From contig JBKQRV010000136.1 of NCBI GenBank assembly GCA_052143835.1, positions 1-64,000 on the forward strand: DNA of 64,000 bases. Reading direction: 5' to 3'. Both the position numbers and the translations under genes were made by a program. Shown here piece by piece: positions 40,243-49,359 of this stretch; position 1 is the stretch's first letter, and every line of letters starts with the position of its first letter. Below the pieces are notes generated by a model. That model made no database searches. It worked only from the letters and a program-made list of their open reading frames with translations, and was not told where the DNA came from. The stretch is from DASPPM01 sp052143835 (GTDB lineage Bacteria; Pseudomonadota; Alphaproteobacteria; JACZXZ01).

Positions 40243-41190
40243 GTGAGCAAGCCTGTCCTCGTCGTGGCGGGGCCGACGGCCAGCGGCAAATCGGGCTTGG
40301 CCCTTGCCGTCGCCGAGGCCATGACGGGCGTCGTCATTAACGCCGACAGCATGCAGGTCTACCGCGAGCTTGCCGTGCTCACGGCACGGGCCGGAGCGGC
40401 AGCGCTTGCGCGTGCCCCGCACCGGCTCTATGGCATCCTCCCCGCGCACGAGCCTTGCTCCGCCGGACGCTGGCGGAAGCTGGCGCTCGGCGCGATCGCA
40501 GAGGCCCATGCCACGGGCCGCCTCCCCATCGTCACCGGCGGCAGCGGGCTCTATATCCAGGCGCTCGTCGAGGGGATCGTCGCCCTGCCCGAGGTGCCGC
40601 AGGACATACGCGAGAGCGCGCGCGCGCTCTTCGAAAAGCTCGGAGCCGAAGGGTTTCACGCAGCCCTTGCCGCGCGCGACCCGCTCATGGGCGCCCGCTT
40701 GCGGCCGCGCGACCGCCAGCGGCTCATTCGCGCCTGGGAGGTGCTCGAGACGACGGGCGAATCGCTTGCGGCCTTGCAGGAGGAGCACAGCGAAGGTCCG
40801 CCAGCTGAGCTCGCCTTCGCCGGGATTGTTCTGGAGCCGCCGCGCGGCGCGCTCTATGCGGCGATCGAACAACGCCTCGACGCCATGATTGCGGCCGGCG
40901 CCACCGCGGAGGTGGCGAGCCTCCTGGCCCTCGGGCTCGACCCGCGATTGCCCGCAATGAAGGCCGTCGGCGTGCCCGAGCTGGCCTCGTATCTCCGCGG
41001 CGAGCTCTCCCTCGAGGAGGCGGTTCGTCGCGCCAAGCAGGCGAGCCGCCGGCTGGCCAAGCGTCAACTCACCTGGTTCCGTCACCACCGGCCAGGGCGC
41101 GAGGTCCTCATCGTGAAGGAGGCCCTTTCCGCGCAATTTTCGGAAAGTTTCAATGGGGGAATCTTTAATTTTATTCGTCAAACCTGTTGA
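40243..41190 (+). CDS. miaA: tRNA dimethylallyltransferase MiaA
   Basis: MiaA isopentenylates A37 of tRNAs that read codons starting with U. The 315-residue product begins at GTG just before the P-loop VVAGPTASGKSGLAL. It has INADSMQVYRELAVLTAR, PIVTGGSGLYIQALVEGI and RLIRAWEVLETTGESL, all typical. The open frame continues upstream of 40243, but that overlaps the divergent serB and is not family-like. No clear ribosome site is seen. Confidence 0.94.
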   Translation: MSKPVLVVAGPTASGKSGLALAVAEAMTGVVINADSMQVYRELAVLTARAGAAALARAPHRLYGILPAHEPCSAGRWRKLALGAIAEAHATGRLPIVTGGSGLYIQALVEGIVALPEVPQDIRESARALFEKLGAEGFHAALAARDPLMGARLRPRDRQRLIRAWEVLETTGESLAALQEEHSEGPPAELAFAGIVLEPPRGALYAAIEQRLDAMIAAGATAEVASLLALGLDPRLPAMKAVGVPELASYLRGELSLEEAVRRAKQASRRLAKRQLTWFRHHRPGREVLIVKEALSAQFSESFNGGIFNFIRQTC

Positions 41191-41269
41191 CCGAGGCACA
41201 TTGACCGTCTAGTTTGCCACTCCCCGCGACCCCGAGTCGGGCCGCGAGCGGGAGCTTTGGGGTCTTGCG

Positions 41270-41306
41270 GGCTTCGTCGACTTCGTCCTTACGACGGCAC
41301 GAAGCC
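41270..41306 (+). promoter_or_regulatory. ilvB: Stem-loop in the ilvB leader
   Basis: An 8-bp perfect stem (GGCTTCGT / ACGAAGCC) with an inner CGTC/GACG helix lies just before the ribosome site TTGGAGG of ilvB (41313-41319). No T-run follows. It could affect translation or be part of an attenuation system, but no leader peptide with branched-chain codons was recognised in the 137-base gap. Confidence 0.45.
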
Positions 41307-41327
41307 GCATCTTGGAGGCATTAGGCG

Positions 41328-43088
41328 ATGTCGGCGCTCGATACGACCGGAGCGGATGTAGTCCTCAAAGTCCTTGTCGATCAAGGGGTTGAGGTCATTT
41401 TCGGCTATCCGGGCGGGGCCGTATTGCCGCTTTACGATGCTCTATATAAGCAGAACGCGCTGCGCCACGTGCTGGTGCGCCAGGAAGGTGGCGCCGTCCA
41501 CGCGGCCGAAGGCTACGCACGCTCGACCGGTCGGACGGGCGTGGTGCTGGTGACCTCGGGACCGGGGGCGACCAATGCGGTGACCGGGCTCACCGACGCG
41601 CTGATGGACTCGGTACCGCTGGTGTGCCTGACCGGGCAGGTGCCGACCCATCTCATCGGCAACGACGCCTTTCAGGAGGCGGATACGGTCGGCATCACGC
41701 GTCCCTGCACCAAGCATAACTACCTCGTGAAGCGGCCCGAGGATCTCGCGCGCGTCATGCACGAGGCCTTCTACGTGGCGCGCTCCGGACGGCCCGGCCC
41801 GGTCGTCGTCGATCTGCCCAAGGACATTTTGCAGGGTAAGGCGAGCTATGCCGGACCCGAGCGCGTGCAGCACCGCAGCTACAAGCCCAAGCTGAAGGGC
41901 GAACGCGACGAGCTCGAGCGCGCGGTCGAACTCATGATTTCGGCCAAGCGGCCGATCGTCTATTCGGGCGGCGGGGTGATCAACTCCGGCCCGGCGGCAG
42001 CACAGCTCCTCGTGCAGTTCGTGCACATGACCGGTTTTCCCTGCACCAACACGCTCATGGGCCTGGGCGCCTTCCCCGGGACGGACAGCCAGTTCCTCGG
42101 CATGCTCGGCATGCACGGCACCTACGAGGCGAACCTCGCCATGCACGACTGCGACGTGATGATCGCGATCGGCGCGCGCTTCGATGACCGGGTCACCGGC
42201 AAGCTCGCCGACTTCTCGCCGAGCGCGAAGAAGATCCAGATCGACATCGATCCCTCCTCGATCAACAAGAACGTGCGCGTCGATCTGGGCATCGTGGGAG
42301 ACGTCGCCCATGTGCTCGAGGACCTCATCAAGCTGTGGAAGGCGAAGCAGCGGCGTCCCGACCAGAAGGCGCTCGATGCCTGGTGGAAGCAGATCGCGGA
42401 ATGGCGCAAGCGCGATTGCTTGAGCTACAAGCAAGGCGAGGGCGTCATCAAACCGCAGTACGCGATCGAGCGGCTTTACGAGCTGACCAAGGGGCGCGAG
42501 CCCTACATCACGACCGAGGTCGGCCAGCACCAGATGTGGGCGGCGCAGTTCTTCAAGTTCGACAAGCCCTTCCACTGGATGACCTCGGGCGGGCTCGGCA
42601 CCATGGGCTACGGGCTCCCGGCGGCCGTGGGCGTGCAGGTGGCGCACCCCGACGCCCTGGTCATCGATGTCGCCGGCGAGGCATCGGTGCTCATGAACAT
42701 CCAGGAGATGTCGACCGTCCAGCAGTACCGTCTGCCGGTCAAGCTCTTCATCGTCAACAACCAATACATGGGAATGGTGCGCCAATGGCAGGAGCTCCTG
42801 CACGGCGGGCGCTACTCCGAGAGCTACATGGACTCGCTCCCCGACTTCGTGAAGCTGGCCGAGGCCTTCGGTGCCGTGGGCCTGCGCGCCGATAAGCCGG
42901 CCGAGGTCGACGATCTGATCAAGGAGATGATCGCGACACCGCGCGCCGTGATCGCCGACGTGCGGGTCGATCCGACCGAGAACTGCTTCCCCATGATCCC
43001 GGCCGGACGCGCGCACCACGAGATGATCCTCGGGCCCGAGGACAAGGCCGGCAAGCCGGCGACCGAGGAAGGCATGGTGCTTGTCTAG
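41328..43088 (+). CDS. ilvB: Acetolactate synthase large (catalytic) subunit
   Basis: This TPP enzyme makes acetolactate and acetohydroxybutyrate for valine, leucine and isoleucine. The 586-residue product has the TPP_N domain with FGYPGGAVLPLYDAL and the catalytic Glu in RQEGGAVHAAEGYAR, a central FAD-binding domain (residues 195-330) and TPP_C with GGLGTMGYGLPAAVG and NNQYMGMVRQWQELLHGGRYS. The metal motif that is usually GDG/GDA reads GEASVLMNIQEM, a conservative Asp-to-Glu change. ilvN follows 14 bases later. Confidence 0.96.
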   Translation: MSALDTTGADVVLKVLVDQGVEVIFGYPGGAVLPLYDALYKQNALRHVLVRQEGGAVHAAEGYARSTGRTGVVLVTSGPGATNAVTGLTDALMDSVPLVCLTGQVPTHLIGNDAFQEADTVGITRPCTKHNYLVKRPEDLARVMHEAFYVARSGRPGPVVVDLPKDILQGKASYAGPERVQHRSYKPKLKGERDELERAVELMISAKRPIVYSGGGVINSGPAAAQLLVQFVHMTGFPCTNTLMGLGAFPGTDSQFLGMLGMHGTYEANLAMHDCDVMIAIGARFDDRVTGKLADFSPSAKKIQIDIDPSSINKNVRVDLGIVGDVAHVLEDLIKLWKAKQRRPDQKALDAWWKQIAEWRKRDCLSYKQGEGVIKPQYAIERLYELTKGREPYITTEVGQHQMWAAQFFKFDKPFHWMTSGGLGTMGYGLPAAVGVQVAHPDALVIDVAGEASVLMNIQEMSTVQQYRLPVKLFIVNNQYMGMVRQWQELLHGGRYSESYMDSLPDFVKLAEAFGAVGLRADKPAEVDDLIKEMIATPRAVIADVRVDPTENCFPMIPAGRAHHEMILGPEDKAGKPATEEGMVLV

Positions 43089-43102
43089 GTGCTGAGCGGG
43101 TC

Positions 43103-43651
43103 ATGGCAATAAGCCAATTCAGAGCACGGGGAGCGGGTGCGGCCGTGGCGGAGCGGATCGAGCGACACACGATGGCGGTCCTGGTCGACAACGAGCCGGG
43201 CGTGCTGGCGCGCGTCATCGGTCTCTTCTCCGGGCGCGGCTACAACATCGAGAGCCTGACGGTCGCGCAAGTCGAGACCGAGGAGAACCTCTCGCGCATC
43301 ACCGTGGTCACCTCGGGCACGCCCATGGTGATCGAGCAAATCAAGAACCAGCTCGGACGCCTGGTGCCGGTGCGCAAGGTGCACGACCTCACCGCAGAGG
43401 GTGCCCACATCGAGCGCGACCACGCCCTCATCAAGGTGGTCAACAGCGGCGAGAAGCGCGTCGAGTCGCTCAGGATCGCCGACATCTTCCGCGCCCGCGT
43501 CGTCGACAGCACGACGAAGTCCTTCGTCTTCGAGATGACCGGCTCGACCGACAAGATCGATGCTTTCATCGCGCTCATGCGCGAGCTCGGCCAGATCGAG
43601 ATCGCGCGTAGCGGCGTGGTGGCGATCGCCCGAGGTGTGGCCACGATTTAG
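43103..43651 (+). CDS. ilvN: Acetolactate synthase small (regulatory) subunit
   Basis: The regulatory subunit activates the large subunit and confers valine feedback inhibition. The 182-residue product has an ACT domain from residue 21 (RHTMAVLVDNEPGVLARVIGLFSGRGYNIESL in successive pieces) and a second regulatory domain (HALIKVVNSGEKRVESLRI, then FVFEMTGSTDKIDAFIALM). The first 20 residues are an atypical extension; a start nearer residue 17 cannot be excluded. It is in an operon with ilvB. Confidence 0.95.
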   Translation: MAISQFRARGAGAAVAERIERHTMAVLVDNEPGVLARVIGLFSGRGYNIESLTVAQVETEENLSRITVVTSGTPMVIEQIKNQLGRLVPVRKVHDLTAEGAHIERDHALIKVVNSGEKRVESLRIADIFRARVVDSTTKSFVFEMTGSTDKIDAFIALMRELGQIEIARSGVVAIARGVATI

Positions 43652-43669
43652 TATTTTGGTGCCGACATT

Positions 43670-43753
43670 GTCATCGCGAGCCAAAGGCGAAGCAAACCAC
43701 ATTCCGACATGCGACTGCGGATTGCTTCGTCGGCTTTGCCTCCTCGCAATGAC
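43670..43753. repeat. REP-like palindromic repeat upstream of ilvC
   Basis: The stretch begins GTCATCGCGAG and ends CTCGCAATGAC, with GCGAAGCAAACC and GGATTGCTTCGTC closer in, forming an imperfect hairpin of more than 25 pairs. The sequence style (gtcattgcgag...gaagcaatcc) is the widely seen dispersed short palindromic repeat of proteobacteria. It separates ilvN from ilvC and may act as an mRNA-stabilising or terminating hairpin. Confidence 0.75.
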
Positions 43754-43774
43754 GAACTGAAGAGGGAATCCGTC

Positions 43775-44794
<1,020 letters not shown>

Positions 44795-44986
44795 GCCCCT
44801 CGCTCTGCCATTCTTCGCAATAGGCGCCTCCCTCCCCGGCAACGGAGAGCGAAGGGCCGCCCATTCCCTCTTCCGAGCGCGGGATCGAGCCGCCAAGCGG
44901 AGCGACGAAGCGGGGTCCGCGTCACAACTTCGTGCCGCAACCGTCTTAGCCTTATACGTCGGTCGGCAAGGCACGGACGGACTCGC

Positions 44987-45535
44987 ATGTCGAACAATGT
45001 CAACAATCCCCCTGCGTTGGTCCCGCAAGAGACCGCGGCTTGGTGCTTCGCCGCGGCCGAGCTGATGGCGCGGAATTTCTACAACCTTGCGACGCCCACC
45101 CAGTACGCGATTGCGCGCGCAAGCGTAATGCTTCTCGTGGAAGCGCAGGCACCGCCCACGTATGCGCAATGGAGCCAGGCCACAGAGGACGACCTGGTGA
45201 ACAACCAAGACGAGAATGGTGGAGCCAATCGTCAAAGCCAACGCGTTCAGCTCGTGCGCAACGCATACGGCGCGATCATTCCCGCGGCGATTCACGGTCA
45301 AATGACCAATGACTATACCGAGCTTCAATTCAAGGCGGACATCGACGACAGCGACATTGTCATTATTGGCAACGCGATTCACTATTACGTCGTTTACGGC
45401 TACGACGATACGGATCCGAAGAACTTCACGTTGCGCGTCCGCGATCCTTGGCCCCGGAATGTTGGCGGACAGCGTCAGACGATTCCGCATAGCGAACTCG
45501 CAACCTGGAACAATCGCGTCGTCATCCACTTCTGA
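44987..45535 (+). CDS. Papain-like cysteine peptidase
   Basis: The 182-residue product fits the papain-like/C39-like peptidase pattern. The N-terminal QETAAWCFAAAELM has the oxyanion Gln 14 and nucleophile Cys 20. The His lies at 132 in GNAIHYYVVYGYDD, and Asp 153 is in RVRDPWPRNVGG. Size and motif layout resemble AvrRpt2-type (C70) and related bacterial effector peptidases. There is no signal peptide. Base composition is visibly less GC-rich than neighbours. It is followed by two other accessory genes on the same strand. The substrate is unknown. Confidence 0.72.
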   Translation: MSNNVNNPPALVPQETAAWCFAAAELMARNFYNLATPTQYAIARASVMLLVEAQAPPTYAQWSQATEDDLVNNQDENGGANRQSQRVQLVRNAYGAIIPAAIHGQMTNDYTELQFKADIDDSDIVIIGNAIHYYVVYGYDDTDPKNFTLRVRDPWPRNVGGQRQTIPHSELATWNNRVVIHF

Positions 45536-45639
45536 TTGACGGAGCTCGGCCGGGCGGCGTTCCTCAGCACGGGCACCTTCACGTCACAAGACTGCGCTTC
45601 CGAACGTCAAAGGCTGGATGATACGGGAGTCCACGCGCC

Positions 45640-46257
45640 GTGTCGGACACCTACGGCAAGCTCTTCAAGATTTACCTCGAGCCTTACACGGCACGGGGCG
45701 GCAGTTTTCATACGGATCAGACGGCTCGAGCGATCGGCAAGGCCATCGACCAGTTCGGCTCGCTGTGCGGAGAGGCCGACCGGCTCATGACGCGCTTGGC
45801 CGGCGGCGAGTACCCGAACGCCGCGGACTTCAAAGCGGACGCGGAAAGCGTGCTGCGGCAGCTCAAAGCGCAGGCTCAGGCGCTCGCCCAGCTGTTCGAA
45901 ACGGCCAAGACCAGCGACCGCACCAAAATTGCCAACATGGCGGTGCTCAGCCAGCGCGCGGGGCTCGCCGCCGCCAGGCGGCAGCAGGACGCGGATGCCA
46001 GCCTCCGTGCCAGCCTCGACGGCCTGGTTGTGCAGGTGCAAAGCGATTTTGCGCAAGCCGAACCGCCTTCCCCGCCGTCGCCGCCGCCATCTCCTCCTCC
46101 GCCTCCCCCGAACGGCAACGGAGCGCTGCCCCGGCTCGACGCTGAGCAGCTCAAGGCCAAGCTGGAGGGACGCGCGGCGAAGGGGCCTGATGCCGTCTCC
46201 GAAGAGATCGACAGGATCAGCGGGCAGGGCAGCGAAGGCTTCACGCTGAAGGATTAA
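45640..46257 (+). CDS. Uncharacterised helical protein with proline-rich linker
   Basis: I do not recognise a family. The 205-residue product is predominantly helical with a likely coiled coil at about 60-135 (ESVLRQLKAQAQALAQLFETA). It has a Pro/Ser tract at 142-157 (PPSPPSPPPSPPPPPP) and a short charged C-terminus. There is no signal peptide or membrane segment. It begins at GTG with GGGAG about 9 bases upstream, and lies between the papain-like gene and the DUF4157-like gene. It could be an adaptor or chaperone for its neighbours. Confidence 0.7.
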   Translation: MSDTYGKLFKIYLEPYTARGGSFHTDQTARAIGKAIDQFGSLCGEADRLMTRLAGGEYPNAADFKADAESVLRQLKAQAQALAQLFETAKTSDRTKIANMAVLSQRAGLAAARRQQDADASLRASLDGLVVQVQSDFAQAEPPSPPSPPPSPPPPPPNGNGALPRLDAEQLKAKLEGRAAKGPDAVSEEIDRISGQGSEGFTLKD

Positions 46258-46298
46258 GCGCAAGCCGAGACCGGCACAAGCGATTCGGGATTTGGGCC

Positions 46299-47696
46299 AT
46301 GAGCAAGCAGACAGCCAGAGCCTCTCGCGCGGAAGACATCGACGATCGTGACGAGATAGCTCTGGCGATCCCCGCGGCGCTCAGGAAGCGCTTCGAAAGC
46401 TTGCTCGGCTGCAGGCTCGATACCGTACGCCTCAAGGTGGGATCGGAGCCGGCGCGGCATGGCGCGCTCGCCTGCGCTCGCGGAGAGACGATCTTCATTC
46501 TGCCAGGATTGTTCGATCCCGGCACTGGGCGGGGCCTCGAGCTCCTGGCCCACGAGCTCGCCCACGTGATCCAGGCGCGCGCCGGAAGGGTGCCCCCCTC
46601 CGGCGGCACAGGGGCAACGGTTGCGGATGCGACGCTCGAGTGGGAGGCCGTGCGGCTCGGACGTCACTGCGCGGCGCGGCTGATGCCCGGCGCGGGCTGT
46701 GATCCCGGCCTGCCGGCGAGCTTCCGGCCGGCGGAGACCGTCGCGTCGCCTGGCGGCGCGCGGGGGCCGGCGGTCATGCAATGCCTCACCTCCTCGCTTG
46801 TGTCCTACGCGGACTTCGTTGTCGACACCTGGCAATATCTGACCCGGCGGCAGACGGACGCGGTGCCGCTGCGGAATGTGCTGCATGTCCTTTACAACAA
46901 TGCAGCTGACTATAATCCGGGTGGCGTCGCCGACAAGGCTCCCCTCGTCGGCATGGACCTCTATGCCGCGCTCGCCGGATACTGCGGCGCTTTTCAGGGC
47001 CGCCGGGCGAGGTTGCAGATCGGCGATCCGTGGCCCGACGTGAGCAACGACATCGCCGCCTATGTGGCCTATTACAACGCCGTCGTGAATCAGCAGCGCC
47101 CGACCTTGAACGTTCGCGCCGAGCGCGTGGCGACTACCTACCTGCACGTCTACCCCAACGCTCAGGTGCTAGGCGATTGGCGCATCGGCATCAACGTCGA
47201 GCCGCGCAGCATGGCCGCGGCGGCGGCGGCGTTGGCGCCGCTCCTCGATCGCTTCGCCGATATCGATCACATGAAATTCCTTGGTTCCGGCGCGGCGGAC
47301 AAGGCCGATTCTGTCATTGTTTATTTGCGCAAGACGGCGGCGTACAACGAGTTGCGGAACGCCGTCCTCGCCGCAGTAAACGGTCTCCACCTTCAGCCGC
47401 GCTTCGGCGCAATGTGGAACGAGATCGCGCCGGGCGTCGCGGAGGCGGCGGAACCGCCCGCCGGCAGCTTCACCGAATATCGCTGTGTCGCGATCTACGT
47501 TGCATTCCTCGCCTATTCAGAAGTGGCCGGGCCGCACAGCTTGGGCGATTTCGTCGACTTCTTGAACGTGGTGTTGCCAGCATTCGGCATCAATCCGGCA
47601 ACACCGCACATGCAAGGCGCGCGCGCCCGGCAGGACCCCAACTTTCCCGCCTATTGGGACGTGTTCGTTTGGCTCTATCGGACCTGGACCCGCTGA
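46299..47696 (+). CDS. DUF4157 (eCIS core) metallopeptidase-domain protein with HopA1-like C-terminus
   Basis: The 465-residue product has two parts. Residues 20-160 resemble the DUF4157/eCIS-core domain: RFESLLGCRLDTVRL, then LLAHELAHVIQ with the zinc motif H85-E86-xx-H89, and the characteristic trailing PAVMQ (about 155). DUF4157 domains occur on cargo of extracellular contractile injection systems and on toxins. Residues about 285-445 (WRIGINVEP, DSVIVYLRKTA, APGVAEAAEPPAGSF) resemble the HopA1 effector family pattern; this is a lower-confidence match. No injection-system structural gene is visible nearby. Confidence 0.7.
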   Translation: MSKQTARASRAEDIDDRDEIALAIPAALRKRFESLLGCRLDTVRLKVGSEPARHGALACARGETIFILPGLFDPGTGRGLELLAHELAHVIQARAGRVPPSGGTGATVADATLEWEAVRLGRHCAARLMPGAGCDPGLPASFRPAETVASPGGARGPAVMQCLTSSLVSYADFVVDTWQYLTRRQTDAVPLRNVLHVLYNNAADYNPGGVADKAPLVGMDLYAALAGYCGAFQGRRARLQIGDPWPDVSNDIAAYVAYYNAVVNQQRPTLNVRAERVATTYLHVYPNAQVLGDWRIGINVEPRSMAAAAAALAPLLDRFADIDHMKFLGSGAADKADSVIVYLRKTAAYNELRNAVLAAVNGLHLQPRFGAMWNEIAPGVAEAAEPPAGSFTEYRCVAIYVAFLAYSEVAGPHSLGDFVDFLNVVLPAFGINPATPHMQGARARQDPNFPAYWDVFVWLYRTWTR

Positions 47697-47710
47697 GCGC
47701 CGGAGGCCGC

Positions 47711-48196
47711 TCAGTCGCGGAAGTTCACGAATTGGAGGGGCTGTGCGATCTTGAGGCCGCGGATGTGGGCGATGGCCTCCTGGAGATCGTCCCTCTTCTT
47801 GCCGCTGACGCGCAGCTCATCGCCTTGGATCGAGACCTGTATCTTAAGCTTGCTGTCCTTGAGCTCCTTGACGAGGCGCTTGGCAAGCTCGCGGTCGATG
47901 CCTTGCTTCACCACGATCTCTTGTCGCAGCCTGTCGCCCGAGGCGCGCTCGGCGTCCTTGAACTCGAGGGCCGAGGGATCGACCTTGCGCCGGACCAGGT
48001 GACCCTTGAGCAATTCGTGCATCTGCTTGAGCTTGAGCCGATCGTCGGCATGGAGGGTGAGCACTGCCTCCTGGCGCTCGATCCTGCACTGCGAGTCCTT
48101 GAAGTCGAAGCGCGTGGCGATCTCGCGCGCGATGTTGGCGAGCGCGTTGTCGACCTCATTGAGATCGGTCTTGGACACGATGTCGAAGCTCGGCAT
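47711..48196 (-). CDS. YajQ family nucleotide-binding protein
   Basis: The 161-residue product is a full YajQ: MPSFDIVSKTDLNEVDNALAN, RFDFKDSQCRIE, LKGHLVRRKVDPSALEF and VSGKKRDDLQEAIAHIRG. YajQ has two ferredoxin-like domains; some members bind cyclic di-GMP or RNA. The local role is unknown. It converges with the accessory cluster, whose last stop is 14 bases away. Confidence 0.95.
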   Translation of the reverse strand: MPSFDIVSKTDLNEVDNALANIAREIATRFDFKDSQCRIERQEAVLTLHADDRLKLKQMHELLKGHLVRRKVDPSALEFKDAERASGDRLRQEIVVKQGIDRELAKRLVKELKDSKLKIQVSIQGDELRVSGKKRDDLQEAIAHIRGLKIAQPLQFVNFRD

Positions 48197-48276
48197 GGCC
48201 GCCTCCGCAAAGAGAGCTCATTCCTAAATGACGGCGCAGGGGCCGCAAAGCAATCCATAAGGAGCGAGGAGCCGGA

Positions 48277-48759
48277 TCAGCGCGCCAGGCTTTGCGTCAG
48301 GAGCTCGAGCGCCGCCGCCGCGAACGCACGCATGTTGGCGAGCCGGTCGGGCTTGCCGGTCTCGAGCGTCGCCGTGCGCTCAACCGCCCCCGCGACGGCG
48401 AGGCACGCGTGCCCGGCGGCGTCGCCGTAGCGATTGCCGCTCGGTCCCGTGGCACCGCTCTCGGCCAGCGCCCAGTGCGCGGAGAGCCGCTCGCGGGCCG
48501 TGCGCGCGAGCAAGAGCGCGTAGGGCTCGGTCGCCGGCCGCATGCCCGCGAGTGCGGCGTCGGGAATTTCCAGCAATGCGCCGCGCGCGCTTCGGGTATA
48601 GACAACGGCACCGCCGAGAAAATAGGCCGAGGCACCGGGAACGGCGAGGAGTGCGGCCGAGACGAGACCGCCGGTCGACGACTCCGCAACGGCGATGGTC
48701 TCGCCGCGCGCCTTGAGGAGGGCGGCGGCCTTTTCCGCAAGGGGGAGCAGGTCATTCAT
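48277..48759 (-). CDS. CinA-family nicotinamide-nucleotide amidohydrolase
   Basis: The 160-residue product is the stand-alone CinA C-terminal domain (PncC type), which deamidates NMN to nicotinate mononucleotide. It shows TIAVAESSTGGLVSAALLAVPG, FLGGAVVYT and AESGATGPSGNRYGDAAGHACLA. The length fits PncC. The ATG at 48759 has GGGGGAGCAGG-type purines nearby. It lies 80 bases upstream of yajQ on the same strand. Confidence 0.9.
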   Translation of the reverse strand: MNDLLPLAEKAAALLKARGETIAVAESSTGGLVSAALLAVPGASAYFLGGAVVYTRSARGALLEIPDAALAGMRPATEPYALLLARTARERLSAHWALAESGATGPSGNRYGDAAGHACLAVAGAVERTATLETGKPDRLANMRAFAAAALELLTQSLAR

Positions 48760-49137
48760 GACGCTTTGCCTTCCTCGTTCATAGCTGGCTGGGTGGGCGC
48801 CGCGCAGGGAGAGGCGCAGAGTGTTCGGCGCGGCAAGGAAGCGCAAGGGGTCTCTGCCAGATTCGCCGGGCCACTATCCTTGGGCCGACTCGCAAGCCGC
48901 GAAATCGGTGCGAAGTCAAAGCCTTGCACCTCCTTGCCGGCTCAGCACCGCGGGGCGCGAACCGCTGCAAACAGGTATTAAACGGGCACAAAGGCCTTGC
49001 GGGCTTTGGCCGAAACATCGTAAAGATAGCCCGCGCCTTGATTCTCAAGCGTTTTTTGCCCGAATCACGGCGTTGGACATGAGGATTGCCAAGCGTTCCC
49101 AAGGGCCTAGCCCCTGGGGAGGGCCCCGAGAGAGCGA
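48760..49137. other. Intergenic region between cinA-type gene and leuA leader
   Basis: No convincing gene is seen. It must contain divergent promoters for the cinA-type gene and leuA. A small dyad CTTGAttcTCAAG followed two bases later by TTTTTT (about 49034-49056) reads as a weak intrinsic terminator on the plus strand, which could end a short transcript here. A non-coding RNA cannot be excluded. Confidence 0.4.
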
Positions 49138-49275
49138 ATGGACCGCAGTCGAGCCATCTTCTTCTTCTTCTCTGCCGGCGTGCCGCTTGCGGCGCGGCTC
49201 CCTTCGCGTGCCCTCGACCTCCTTTCCCGCCGGCTCCTCCGTGGTGGCGCGGCACTCCGACTTAGCTGCCCCTGA
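49138..49275 (+). CDS. Candidate leader peptide for leuA
   Basis: A 45-codon ORF lies 84 bases upstream of leuA. It begins MDRSRAIFFFFSAGV and then has nine leucine codons in the last 30 codons, including LL pairs. Its TGA stop is the end of the left arm of a strong hairpin (49269-49309). Leader peptides rich in the controlling amino acid are established regulators of leu operons. The Phe run is unexpected for leuA. No database support was possible, so this rests on position, composition and the adjacent hairpin. Confidence 0.45.
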   Translation: MDRSRAIFFFFSAGVPLAARLPSRALDLLSRRLLRGGAALRLSCP

Positions 49276-49309
49276 GCGTCGTCCCGGGATCTCACCGGGC
49301 GTTCAGGGG
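49269..49309 (+). promoter_or_regulatory. leuA: Hairpin between leader ORF and leuA
   Basis: The outer stem CCCCTGA/TCAGGGG is a perfect 7 bp, and an inner stem CCCGG/CCGGG closes a 7-base loop. The leader ORF stop codon is part of the left arm, so a terminating ribosome would hold it open. No T-run follows immediately (agaaagatc), so it may act on translation or RNA processing rather than as a terminator. Confidence 0.55.
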
Positions 49310-49359
49310 AGAAAGATCGGCGTGCGCTTGCATCATGTTCAAAGCGGAGGATCCAGACC

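Noticed and set aside
48800..49060. Possible 6S or other small RNA upstream of leuA
   Set aside because: Some GC-rich pairing and a weak hairpin-T6 exist, but no recognisable consensus structure could be built by eye.
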